A stretch of 64,000 nt of DNA, taken from the NCBI RefSeq assembly GCF_002754315.1, contig NZ_PEFE01000001.1, forward strand, positions 2,542,001 through 2,606,000, given 5' to 3'. Made by a program: the position numbers and the translations under genes. Shown here piece by piece: positions 1-6,619 of this stretch (positions within the stretch are counted from its first letter, which is position 1; each line of letters begins with the position of its first letter). This DNA comes from Flavobacterium sp. 11 (lineage in GTDB: Bacteria > Bacteroidota > Bacteroidia > Flavobacteriales > Flavobacteriaceae). The notes under the pieces were generated by a model, which made no database searches, was not told the DNA's origin, and saw only the letters and a list, made by a program, of their open reading frames with translations.

Positions 1-114
1 TCGACTTTATGGCATTGGCAGAATAAAGGGAGGGTAACCGTTTATAAGTTTGCGAATAAATGCTATTACAAGCGTTCTGAGTTGATGTCTACAATAACAC
101 GATTAAAAAAATAA
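1..114 (+). CDS. Excisionase-like helix-turn-helix protein, C-terminal fragment
   Basis: The window opens inside a reading frame that runs to a TAA at 112-114. Its 37 visible residues contain the motif LWHWQNKGRVTVYKF followed by YYKRSEL, the wing and last helix of a MerR/excisionase-type winged HTH (HTH_17-like) domain, in which a short basic turn is followed by a residue run ending in a K/R-S-E-L helix. In Bacteroidota elements such proteins sit beside an integrase and act as excisionase or as a regulator of the element. Only 4 bases separate it from the next gene, so they are probably co-transcribed. The N-terminus and any integrase lie outside the window. The family call rests on a short fragment. 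Confidence 0.7.
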   Translation, partial: STLWHWQNKGRVTVYKFANKCYYKRSELMSTITRLKK

Positions 115-118
115 GGCT

Positions 119-514
119 ATGAGTACCGCAAATACACAAAGCCTTGATTTTAATGGATTAAGACAAGGCAAATATAAGAATTTAACATTACAATTCATTG
201 TTATTCAGGTTGAAAAAGGAAGCGGAAAAAGTATTTTTGAACTTAAAAAATATTATTCTGAAGACGCATTATTTTTTATAGCATTAAGATATGTTACAAC
301 TACTAAAAAAGCTCTTTGTACTGCGTTAAACATTCCAATAGAAGCAGGATGCAGATATAAAAGGACATTTGAGAAGAACGGTACTTTAGTGCAGTCTATT
401 GATGAGGTTGTTTGTCCGTTTACTAAACATTTTGCGCATGAAATTAGTACTAATCCGCAAGAGTTTGAACGTTTATTAAAAACAAATTCAAAACAATTAA
501 GCTTTTTCGAATAA
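119..514 (+). CDS. Hypothetical mobile-element protein, 131 aa
   Basis: No function is recognised. The protein is soluble, without a signal peptide or membrane segment, and is rich in Lys, Thr and Phe. A central stretch, YVTTTKKALCTALNIPIEAG, resembles a helix-turn-helix-like segment, so a regulatory or DNA-associated role is conceivable but unproven. It lies between an excisionase-like gene and a helicase gene, and its stop codon overlaps the ATG of the helicase gene (TAATG at 512-516), indicating translational coupling within one element operon. I recall proteins of this type next to primase genes in Flavobacteriaceae islands, but give it no family name. Confidence 0.75.
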   Translation: MSTANTQSLDFNGLRQGKYKNLTLQFIVIQVEKGSGKSIFELKKYYSEDALFFIALRYVTTTKKALCTALNIPIEAGCRYKRTFEKNGTLVQSIDEVVCPFTKHFAHEISTNPQEFERLLKTNSKQLSFFE

Positions 515-2073
515 TGGAAAACGAAAATTTCAAAAAGCTAATTACAAACGATATTGTAAAGCTTACAGATGGTTTAGAATTATATCAAAAAACAACAAAT
601 GATATTTTACAGGAACTAACAAAAAGTATCGGTAAAATAGATTTTCAATTACTAGCATTTCCTGATAGTGAAGACATTCAAAAACAGTATACCATTTTAG
701 AATCTATCATTTTAAAAGGTGGGGATTTGTCAGAAAGTCAGAAAGGTGAATTTGAAAAGTTAGGAAAGAAGTTAAGGACTTTTAAATTATCAAAGAATCA
801 TTATTTAATCCTTTGCGTTGAGCAACTTCTTAAAATTGCAGGAGTCAATAAATGGGGATTGTGTAAAAAAAATGGTTTCATTTATTTGTATAATGGTAGT
901 TACTGGACTGAGATAGACAAAGAACGTTTTCAATTCTTTTTGGGTAATGTAGCTTTGCAAATGGGAGTTGAAAAATTCAAAGGCAAAATTCACACTTTCA
1001 AAGAAGACCTATTTAAGCAGTTTATGGCCGATGCTTATTTGCCTACGCCACCGACAAAAAAAGATTGTGTGCTAATCAATGTACAAAATGGAACTTTTGA
1101 GATAACGCCCAAGAAAAGAGGTTTGCGAAATTTCGATCAAAAAGATTTTATTACACACCAATTGCCGTTTGAGTATGAACCCGAAGCAACCGCACCACTA
1201 TTTCAAAAGTATTTGGATGAGGTACTGCCTGACAAAGACAAACAGAAAGTATTTGCTGAGTTTTGTGGTTATATTTTTATTAAACCAAGTGTTTTAAAAC
1301 TTGAAAAAATGCTTATACTTTTTGGAAGCGGTGCAAATGGCAAGAGTGTTTTTTTTGAGATACTTAACGCCCTTTTAGGAACTGAAAACATAAGCAACTA
1401 TTCATTACAAAGCCTGACTAATGATAACGGTTATTTTCGTGCTAAAATAGGTAATAAGCTTGTAAACTATGCAAGTGAGATAAATGGTAAACTGGAAACC
1501 GATATTTTTAAACAAATGGCATCGGGAGAGCCAATTGAAGCACGTTTGCCGTATGGAGAGCCTTTTATATTAAATGAATACGCAAAGTTAATTTTTAATT
1601 GTAATGAATTGCCAAAAGACGTAGAGCATACAAACGCATATTTCAGACGGTTTATGATTATAAATTTTGATGTAACTATTCCTGAAGAAAAACAGGACAA
1701 ACAACTACCAAACAAAATAATTCAAAACGAATTATCAGGAGTTTTTAACTGGATTTTAACAGGATTAGACAGAGTCCTGGAGCAAAAGAATTTCAGTAAA
1801 TGTCAAGCGATAGAAAACGCACGAAGCGATTATGAAAAACAAAGCGATAGTGTTCAATTGTTCATTTGTGAATATGATTATAAGAAGTCGACAAATGAAT
1901 ATGTTTTAATTTCAGCATTATATCCAAACTATAAAAGCTTTTGTATTGAAGACGGTTATAGAGCCGTAGGAAAGATAAAATTTATGCAACGATTGAATCA
2001 TTATAAAATATTTGTAAATCGTTTAAACGTGGGTAATGTAGCTTACATTACTACTGATAGAAGTTTTAATTAA
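514..2073 (+). CDS. Phage/plasmid primase-type SF3 helicase (D5/P4 family)
   Basis: This 519-residue protein has the C-terminal helicase of phage and plasmid primases. The Walker A motif is LFGSGANGKSVFFEIL near residues 268-283, and the sensor-like strand LIFNCNELP with a following RRF near residues 368-388 matches the SF3 pattern of D5-type enzymes. About 250 residues precede it, covering the D5_N-like region. Such proteins unwind DNA to start replication of an integrated or episomal element. The gene overlaps both neighbours by one base (TAATG), so it forms a replication module with the downstream Toprim protein, which probably supplies the primase or zinc-binding part. No archaeo-eukaryotic primase domain is evident in this chain. 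Confidence 0.88.
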   Translation: MENENFKKLITNDIVKLTDGLELYQKTTNDILQELTKSIGKIDFQLLAFPDSEDIQKQYTILESIILKGGDLSESQKGEFEKLGKKLRTFKLSKNHYLILCVEQLLKIAGVNKWGLCKKNGFIYLYNGSYWTEIDKERFQFFLGNVALQMGVEKFKGKIHTFKEDLFKQFMADAYLPTPPTKKDCVLINVQNGTFEITPKKRGLRNFDQKDFITHQLPFEYEPEATAPLFQKYLDEVLPDKDKQKVFAEFCGYIFIKPSVLKLEKMLILFGSGANGKSVFFEILNALLGTENISNYSLQSLTNDNGYFRAKIGNKLVNYASEINGKLETDIFKQMASGEPIEARLPYGEPFILNEYAKLIFNCNELPKDVEHTNAYFRRFMIINFDVTIPEEKQDKQLPNKIIQNELSGVFNWILTGLDRVLEQKNFSKCQAIENARSDYEKQSDSVQLFICEYDYKKSTNEYVLISALYPNYKSFCIEDGYRAVGKIKFMQRLNHYKIFVNRLNVGNVAYITTDRSFN

Positions 2074-3155
2074 TGGAAGTCTTTAAATACACACTGGACA
2101 AGGGAAGCAAGAAATACCTTTGTCCTAATTGCACCAAGAAAACATTTGTTAAGTATATTGAAACTGACACAGGATATTATTTAACTGATGACTTCGGGAA
2201 ATGTGACAGGGAGCAAAACTGTAAGTATCACAAAGCACCGCCCAAAGGTAAAAAATGTTATTTAGTACCTATTTTATCATTAAAAAGTATTTCAGATAAA
2301 GCAACTAAAATAACTGATACAAATGGAATTATAAACATTATTCCAAAGTCACAGATACTGGAGCAAACAAAAAATGATTGTTGGATTACTGAATGGTTTT
2401 TAAAAAATAGCACCATTCAATATGTATCCGATGAAGCAAAATATTTTTATTCTACAATATCCAGTTTTGTAAATGAAGTCAAAGAAGTGGTAAAACCTCA
2501 ACAGATAAAATATAGTTTTCATTCATTGGAATTGCTTAATATTATGTATTTTGAAACGCCACAAATTGACAACTTAACCGAGTATTTAAAACTATGGTTT
2601 TCTATTGATGAGGTTTCAAATGCAATGCAAAATTATTTCATTACAGGAACAAACCATTTTTGGAGCAACTCAACTGCATTTTGGCAAATTAATGATAAAG
2701 AACAAATTCAAGGCTGTAAAATAATGCAATACGATAGGTTTACGGGCAAAAGAATTAAAGAGCCTTACAATCACATAAGCTGGCTACATAAAGCGACTAA
2801 TAGGCCTGATTTTAATCTCAATCAATGTTTGTTTGGTTTGCATCGTATTCATGAAGACTGTCAAAAAACGATTGCTATTGTTGAAAGTGAAAAAACGGCA
2901 ATAATCATGAGTATTTTATTACCGCATTACATTTGGATTGCCACAGGGAGTAAAGGAAACTTTAAATTTGAGATGCTAATACCAATTAAAAAACGAAATA
3001 TTGTTTCGTATCCTGACAAAGGAGAGTATAACAATTGGTTAAACAAAGCAACGGAATTAAATGCAATAGGTTTTAAAATTGCAGTTAGTGACCTGATTGA
3101 GCAAACAGACTTTGAAAACGGTTATGATTTAGCAGATTATTATTTGAATTTTTGA
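2073..3155 (+). CDS. DUF6371-like zinc-finger/Toprim protein of a mobile element
   Basis: The 360-residue protein starts with a zinc-ribbon-like region: CPNC at residues 18-21, then a conserved-looking GKCDREQNCKYH segment. Its C-terminal third carries Toprim-like signatures: IAIVESEKTA, with the acidic Glu expected to bind metal, and VSYPDKGEYNNW, with an Asp at the second metal position. This arrangement (CHC2-like finger plus Toprim) resembles DnaG-type primase parts and matches proteins annotated as DUF6371 in Bacteroidota islands. It overlaps the helicase gene by one base, so the two likely form a split primase-helicase used by the element. Primase activity is inferred, not shown. Confidence 0.78.
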   Translation: MEVFKYTLDKGSKKYLCPNCTKKTFVKYIETDTGYYLTDDFGKCDREQNCKYHKAPPKGKKCYLVPILSLKSISDKATKITDTNGIINIIPKSQILEQTKNDCWITEWFLKNSTIQYVSDEAKYFYSTISSFVNEVKEVVKPQQIKYSFHSLELLNIMYFETPQIDNLTEYLKLWFSIDEVSNAMQNYFITGTNHFWSNSTAFWQINDKEQIQGCKIMQYDRFTGKRIKEPYNHISWLHKATNRPDFNLNQCLFGLHRIHEDCQKTIAIVESEKTAIIMSILLPHYIWIATGSKGNFKFEMLIPIKKRNIVSYPDKGEYNNWLNKATELNAIGFKIAVSDLIEQTDFENGYDLADYYLNF

Positions 3156-3215
3156 AAAATATTTGCTCGTTTACGGGAAACCTCAAAGTAAATGATTTTG
3201 AGTTGATTAAATTTG

Positions 3216-3248
<33 letters not shown>

Positions 3249-3310
3249 AAATAATATCAGGGTTATCGAAAACTGAATAGAGTAGATTTTATAAAAAAAC
3301 AAAATTTGAA

Positions 3311-3817
3311 ATGAAAAGTTTATTAGTTGGAACAATATTATTATTTAGTATAATTTCATTCGGTCAAAATTTAAATGATTTAGACGCCAAAAATGGATTT
3401 AGAAATGACATATTTGGCACGCCAGTTGAGTCTTTCAGCACTCTTGCAGTCTTGGAAAAATCAAAAGACGGGTATAATGTGTATTATAAAAAAACTGATG
3501 AGAATTTTTCTTTGGGAGATGTTGAAATTTCGGACGTGTATTATTCGTTTTATAAAGGGAAGTTGGAAAGTATCTCTTTTAGTACAAAGGGCTACGCTAA
3601 TAGCAAGGGGATTTTAGATATATTAAAATCAAATTATGGGTCTGGTTATCAATCTAATAAATACATGGAAAAATATTATTGGCTTGGCAAAACGATTGTA
3701 TTATCTTATACAGAGAACAGTACAAGTCGCGATGCTAAAGTTTATATTTCTACGAATGTAAATAAAGCTGAACAGGAAAAAGATAAAAAAGAAAGTATTG
3801 CAAAAGTAAAAATTTAA
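3311..3817 (+). CDS. Hypothetical secreted protein, 168 aa
   Basis: The protein begins with a clear Sec signal peptide (MKSLLVGTILLFSIISFGQ, cleavage probably after FG or Q near residue 19). The mature part is about 150 residues with alternating aromatic and charged residues suggesting a small beta-rich domain, and ends with a Lys/Glu-rich tail. No conserved family is recognised. It sits in the cargo part of the element, downstream of the replication genes and of a (TAT)10 tract, and is followed by a strong hairpin terminator. The product is expected in the periplasm or outside the cell. Confidence 0.75.
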   Translation: MKSLLVGTILLFSIISFGQNLNDLDAKNGFRNDIFGTPVESFSTLAVLEKSKDGYNVYYKKTDENFSLGDVEISDVYYSFYKGKLESISFSTKGYANSKGILDILKSNYGSGYQSNKYMEKYYWLGKTIVLSYTENSTSRDAKVYISTNVNKAEQEKDKKESIAKVKI

Positions 3818-3853
3818 ATCATTTAGAATTTTAAATTGGTATTAACAATAATC

Positions 3854-3885
3854 AAAGGCGAACCATAACGGAACGCCTTTTTTTT
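3854..3885. terminator. Bidirectional intrinsic terminator
   Basis: AAAGGCG (3854-3860) pairs with CGCCTTT (3874-3880). Inside is an AA/AA mismatch and an apical CC-ATAAC-GG hairpin, followed by a T run. It ends the plus-strand gene 3311-3817 and abuts the stop of the converging minus-strand gene. The apex CATAACGG recurs in two other terminators of the window. Confidence 0.85.
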
Positions 3886-4126
3886 ATATTTTAATTTTGT
3901 TAAGATATTTGTCTAATAACTCCCCTTGTTTAAAAGTCTTTTTATAGAGTATTTTATTTATCTTCATATCAAAATAAACCTCACAGTAAAAGTCATTAAT
4001 TACACAAAGGTTAATGGCTAAATAATCTTTGATATAAGTATCTACGTGAACACCTAAAGACCAAACCGCATTGTATTGCTCCACTTCTGAAAGTCCTAAA
4101 AATTCGTAGAGTTTGATTTTATTCAT
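3884..4126 (-). CDS. Hypothetical small protein, 80 aa
   Basis: An 80-residue soluble protein, convergent with the preceding secreted-protein gene and stopping in the shared terminator. It begins MNKIKLYEFLGLSEVEQYNA and continues with a WSLGVHVDTY segment and alternating hydrophobic/aromatic strands. The pattern looks like a real, conserved small orphan of Bacteroidota islands rather than a shadow, because nothing is encoded opposite it and the codon use is ordinary. No function is recognised. An A-rich region follows its start on the promoter side. Confidence 0.65.
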   Translation of the reverse strand: MNKIKLYEFLGLSEVEQYNAVWSLGVHVDTYIKDYLAINLCVINDFYCEVYFDMKINKILYKKTFKQGELLDKYLNKIKI

Positions 4127-4295
4127 ACTTCAAATATAGAAAACTTATTTTAGTCTAAATATCCCTGAAAGTGGGTATAGTAATAACTATAAAAATATTA
4201 TTTCTTTACAAAATTCCTACAATGAGGAAAACCGTAAAACATAGCGGTTATAATAGGTTATTATTGTTGAGTCATAAATTTAAAAACCATAGAAA

Positions 4296-4601
4296 ATGAA
4301 AAAATCACTATTAAGCTTATTGTTGCTATCTGCATTTATTGCATTAAGCTCTTGTGATAAATCAGATGATATTACAGGAACGTATTATAATTCATACGCA
4401 AGTTCTTTAATAATTTCAGAATTAGAAGGAAACACTTATTTAATAAAAATAAATAACACTCCAGTAACTGCCACAAAAAGTAAAAATATACTAACAGGAC
4501 AAATAGGGGCTTGTGCTTTAATCTTAGAATTTACTGAAGAAAATGAAAAAGTAAATTTAACTGCATGCAGAAGTAATGGTACGTACGTAAGAAAGAAGTG
4601 A
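4296..4601 (+). CDS. Small hypothetical lipoprotein, 101 aa
   Basis: The N-terminus is a lipoprotein signal: a Lys-Lys start, a Leu-rich hydrophobic stretch and a lipobox ending LSSC with Cys at residue 20, followed by DKSDD, a typical Bacteroidota linker. The remaining 80 residues (GTYYNSYASSLIISELEGN onward) look like a small beta-barrel or lipocalin-like domain, with three further Cys. No family is named. It overlaps the next gene by four bases (GTGA), so the two exported proteins are translated together. Confidence 0.75.
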   Translation: MKKSLLSLLLLSAFIALSSCDKSDDITGTYYNSYASSLIISELEGNTYLIKINNTPVTATKSKNILTGQIGACALILEFTEENEKVNLTACRSNGTYVRKK

Positions 4602-4822
4602 AAAAGTTAATTATAACATTAGTCATTATTACTTTACCAGCTTTGTGCGGTTTCACAACCTTAACAGGAAGTGATGTCTATATCTGTGTCAGTAAAACTG
4701 CATCTAAATATCATTATTCCCAAAATTGTAAAGGACTAAACAGATGTAAACACACCAGTTCTAAGGTAAGTTTATCAGATGCTAAAAATAGGGGATATAG
4801 TTTATGTGGCTTGGAAGTTTAA
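4598..4822 (+). CDS. Small exported Cys-rich protein, 74 aa, GTG start
   Basis: Translation starts at a GTG that overlaps the stop of the lipoprotein gene (GTGA). After a signal peptide (KKLIITLVIITLPALCGFTT) comes VYICVSKTASKYHYSQNC and then CKGLNRCKHTSSKVSLSDAK, ending with GYSLCG. The YHYSQNCKGLNRC and GYSLCG segments are a compact motif I know from short uncharacterised Bacteroidota proteins, with Cys and His spacing reminiscent of the small Ada-like metal-binding fold. Metal binding is only an inference. The gene ends just before a strong terminator. Confidence 0.78.
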   Translation: MKKLIITLVIITLPALCGFTTLTGSDVYICVSKTASKYHYSQNCKGLNRCKHTSSKVSLSDAKNRGYSLCGLEV

Positions 4823-4844
4823 AAAAAAATAATTAATAATAAAA

Positions 4845-4879
4845 ACAAAAAGAGCAATCATAACGGTTGCTCTTTTTGT
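4845..4879 (+). terminator. Intrinsic terminator with CATAACGG apex
   Basis: A 15-base-pair stem (4845-4859 with 4865-4879, one T-G wobble next to the loop) and loop ATAAC, followed by T-rich DNA. It ends the lipoprotein/small-protein pair. The apex is the same as at 3854-3885 and 56125-56160. Confidence 0.88.
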
Positions 4880-4997
4880 TTAAATAGTCAACCACATGCA
4901 AGCGTTAAAACTCAATATACATAGGTTTATTGCTTTAAATTCGCTATATTTATACTTCATTATTCCCTAATAATTTAGGTTTTAAATCTTGTGAATT

Positions 4998-5582
4998 ATG
5001 CCACGATACGCTAATTATCCTACTACCGTCGAAGACTGTTTGAAAATATCAATCACAAAACTAAAAGAATGGAATTACCTTTTTTTAGGTACTAAAAAAG
5101 GAACTATTAGCTGGAGCAGAAACGGTGAGGTACATTCTAAAATTGATATTAAAGTAACAAATACAGAATACAGTTCTTTTTTGATTTTAGATTATAAGTG
5201 CAATGGAGAGCCAATAAATTACAAAGTTGATATAATCAGCAAGCCGTCAAACTTAGGTAAAGGAGAGGTTTTTTATTTCGTTTGTCCGAGAACTGGAAAA
5301 CATTGCAGAAATTTATATTTAAATAACAGTTACTTTTTACATCGGGAAGCTTCAAGAGGTTTAATGTATGCAAATCAAATAATTTCGAAAACATCACGTG
5401 CTATGTATTCAATTTTTGACAGGGCAGTTTTAAATGATGAGGTTTATGATGAACTTTACAGTAAATATTTTAAAAGGCACTACAAGGGTAAAGAAACAAA
5501 ACGCTACAAACGAATCATGAATAAAATTAATATTTCAGAAAGCTATCCTAGAGATACGGTTGAAAGGTTTTTAATGATGTAG
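4998..5582 (+). CDS. Hypothetical protein, 194 aa, last gene of the element
   Basis: A soluble 194-residue protein without signal peptide. The middle has VFYFVCPRTGKHCRNLYLNN, a pattern with two Cys and one His that suggests a small zinc-binding beta hairpin, and the C-terminal third is basic and helical (KRHYKGKETKRYKR). Together these hint at nucleic-acid contact but no family is recognised. It lies between the terminator at 4845 and the tRNA-Arg gene, so it is the last cargo gene before the presumed integration boundary. Similar orphans occur in Flavobacteriaceae islands from memory; this was not checked. Confidence 0.72.
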   Translation: MPRYANYPTTVEDCLKISITKLKEWNYLFLGTKKGTISWSRNGEVHSKIDIKVTNTEYSSFLILDYKCNGEPINYKVDIISKPSNLGKGEVFYFVCPRTGKHCRNLYLNNSYFLHREASRGLMYANQIISKTSRAMYSIFDRAVLNDEVYDELYSKYFKRHYKGKETKRYKRIMNKINISESYPRDTVERFLMM

Positions 5583-5702
5583 TCCTAGCAGTGTAAAACG
5601 TGTAAAATGTGAAGCTAAAACAAAACATTTATTTTCTTGAAAAACTTCACTTTTTAAGGAACTTTTGAACCACAATACAAAAATCGTACAGTTTAAGAAA
5701 TA

Positions 5703-5746
5703 AAAAATCCTTAAACTACTGATTTACAGTGTGTTTAAGGATTTTT
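5703..5746 (-). terminator. Terminator of the tRNA-Arg gene
   Basis: A 14-base-pair stem (5703-5716 with 5733-5746) carries a nested ACTG-ATTTA-CAGT hairpin. On the minus strand it starts four bases after the tRNA 3' end and runs into a T tract, so it should end tRNA transcription. Confidence 0.8.
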
Positions 5747-5750
5747 AGAG

Positions 5751-5824
5751 TGACCTTGACTGGATTCAAACCAGTAACCTCTTGAGCCGTAATCAAGTGC
5801 GCTATTCAGTTGCGCCACAAGGCC
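5751..5824 (-). tRNA. tRNA-Arg (anticodon ACG)
   Basis: The 74-base minus-strand sequence folds into a complete cloverleaf. The acceptor GGCCTTG pairs with CAAGGTC, the D stem is GCGC/GCGC with loop AACTGAATA, and the anticodon stem CTTGA/TCAAG holds loop TTACGGC (anticodon ACG, reading CGU and, after A-to-I editing, other CGN codons). The variable loop is AGGTT and the T stem ACTGG/CCAGT holds loop TTTGAAT. The discriminator is A and CCA is not encoded. Odd: position 19 is A and position 56 is U, replacing the near-universal G19-C56 tertiary pair with A19-U56. Mobile-element genes abut its 3' side, suggesting use as an attachment site. Confidence 0.93.
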
Positions 5825-5836
5825 TTTATGCGGGTG

Positions 5837-5866
5837 CAAATATAGGTATAATTGTGTAATTTGCAA
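5837..5866 (-). promoter_or_regulatory. Promoter of tRNA-Arg, Bacteroidota type
   Basis: On the minus strand a TTG (5864-5866) is followed after 19 bases by TATATTTG (5837-5844), matching the Flavobacterium consensus TTG-N17-23-TAnnTTTG. The tRNA begins 12 bases further on. Confidence 0.75.
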
Positions 5867-5894
5867 GTCTAAATTTATAAAAAAATAAAAAAAT

Positions 5895-6407
5895 ATGCCA
5901 CTAAAGAATTATATACGTGATATTCAGGGATTTCCTAAAGAAGGAATTTTGTTTAAAGACATAACTCCGTTGCTAATTGAGCCTGAAGCAAGGAATAAAT
6001 GCCTTGAAATATTGGTTTCATCCTTAAAAGATAAAAAAATTGACAAGGTAATAGGAGTAGAGAGCCGTGGGTTTTTCTTTGGAATGTTGATTGCACAGGA
6101 ATTAAATGTTGGTTTTATTCCGGTTCGAAAACCTAACAAGTTGCCTTACGAAACCATTTCTGCAACGTATGATTTGGAATATGGAACCGATACTTTAGAA
6201 ATTCATACCGATGCGATTCAAAAAGGAGACCGAATTCTAATTCACGATGATGTTTTGGCAACTGGAGGAACGGCGAAAGCAGTTTGTGAATTGGTGGAAC
6301 GATTGGGCGGTGAAATCGTGCAATGCAATTTCCTGATGGAATTAGCTTTCTTGAATGGAAGGGCGAAAATCAAAGGGAATGAAATTTTTGCCGCAATTAC
6401 GTATTAA
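5895..6407 (+). CDS. apt: Adenine phosphoribosyltransferase
   Basis: This cytosolic purine-salvage enzyme makes AMP and pyrophosphate from adenine and PRPP. Length (170 residues) is normal for Apt. The PRPP-binding motif ILIHDDVLATGGTAKAVCEL occupies residues 115-134. The N-terminal IRDIQGFPKEGILFKDITPL and the IGVESRGFFFG segment are Apt hallmarks. The ATG at 5895 follows an A-rich leader, as usual in this group. The gene is divergent from the tRNA-Arg gene and its stop overlaps the stop of a small converging gene. Confidence 0.96.
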   Translation: MPLKNYIRDIQGFPKEGILFKDITPLLIEPEARNKCLEILVSSLKDKKIDKVIGVESRGFFFGMLIAQELNVGFIPVRKPNKLPYETISATYDLEYGTDTLEIHTDAIQKGDRILIHDDVLATGGTAKAVCELVERLGGEIVQCNFLMELAFLNGRAKIKGNEIFAAITY

Positions 6408-6544
6408 TCCAGCGCACGTGTGGTTACATAATACCTAAAACCAATAATTGCCATTTGCCATTTCTTGGCTTTCGCCAAATCCAACCGCTGTTTGGTAAAA
6501 CTAGGTAAAATGACTTTGTTGATTTGTGCCAGGATTTTATACAT
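6404..6544 (-). CDS. 46-residue conserved basic protein (often labelled SsrA-binding)
   Basis: A short minus-strand frame starts with ATG at 6544 and ends with TAA at 6404-6406, sharing three bases with the apt stop. The product begins MYKILAQINKVILPSFTKQR and continues with DLAKAKKWQMAIIGFRYYVT before ending in TRALD. I recall nearly the same short protein next to apt or elsewhere in Flavobacteriaceae, sometimes carrying the doubtful label SsrA-binding protein. It is basic with an amphipathic helix. Its role is unknown. A good terminator does not lie between it and apt, so the two convergent messages overlap. Confidence 0.72.
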   Translation of the reverse strand: MYKILAQINKVILPSFTKQRLDLAKAKKWQMAIIGFRYYVTTRALD

Positions 6545-6573
6545 ACCGTTTTGTTTTGGACAAAGATATAAAA

Positions 6574-6601
6574 AAAGACGGTCTTGATTAGGACCGTCTT
6601 T
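6574..6601 (-). terminator. Intrinsic terminator after the BlaR1-like gene
   Basis: AAAGACGGTC (6574-6583) pairs perfectly with GACCGTCTTT (6592-6601) around loop TTGATTAG. Read on the minus strand it starts 19 bases after the stop of the gene at 6620-8494 and is followed by a T run. Confidence 0.88.
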
Positions 6602-6619
6602 TTTGGTTTTATGAGGATA

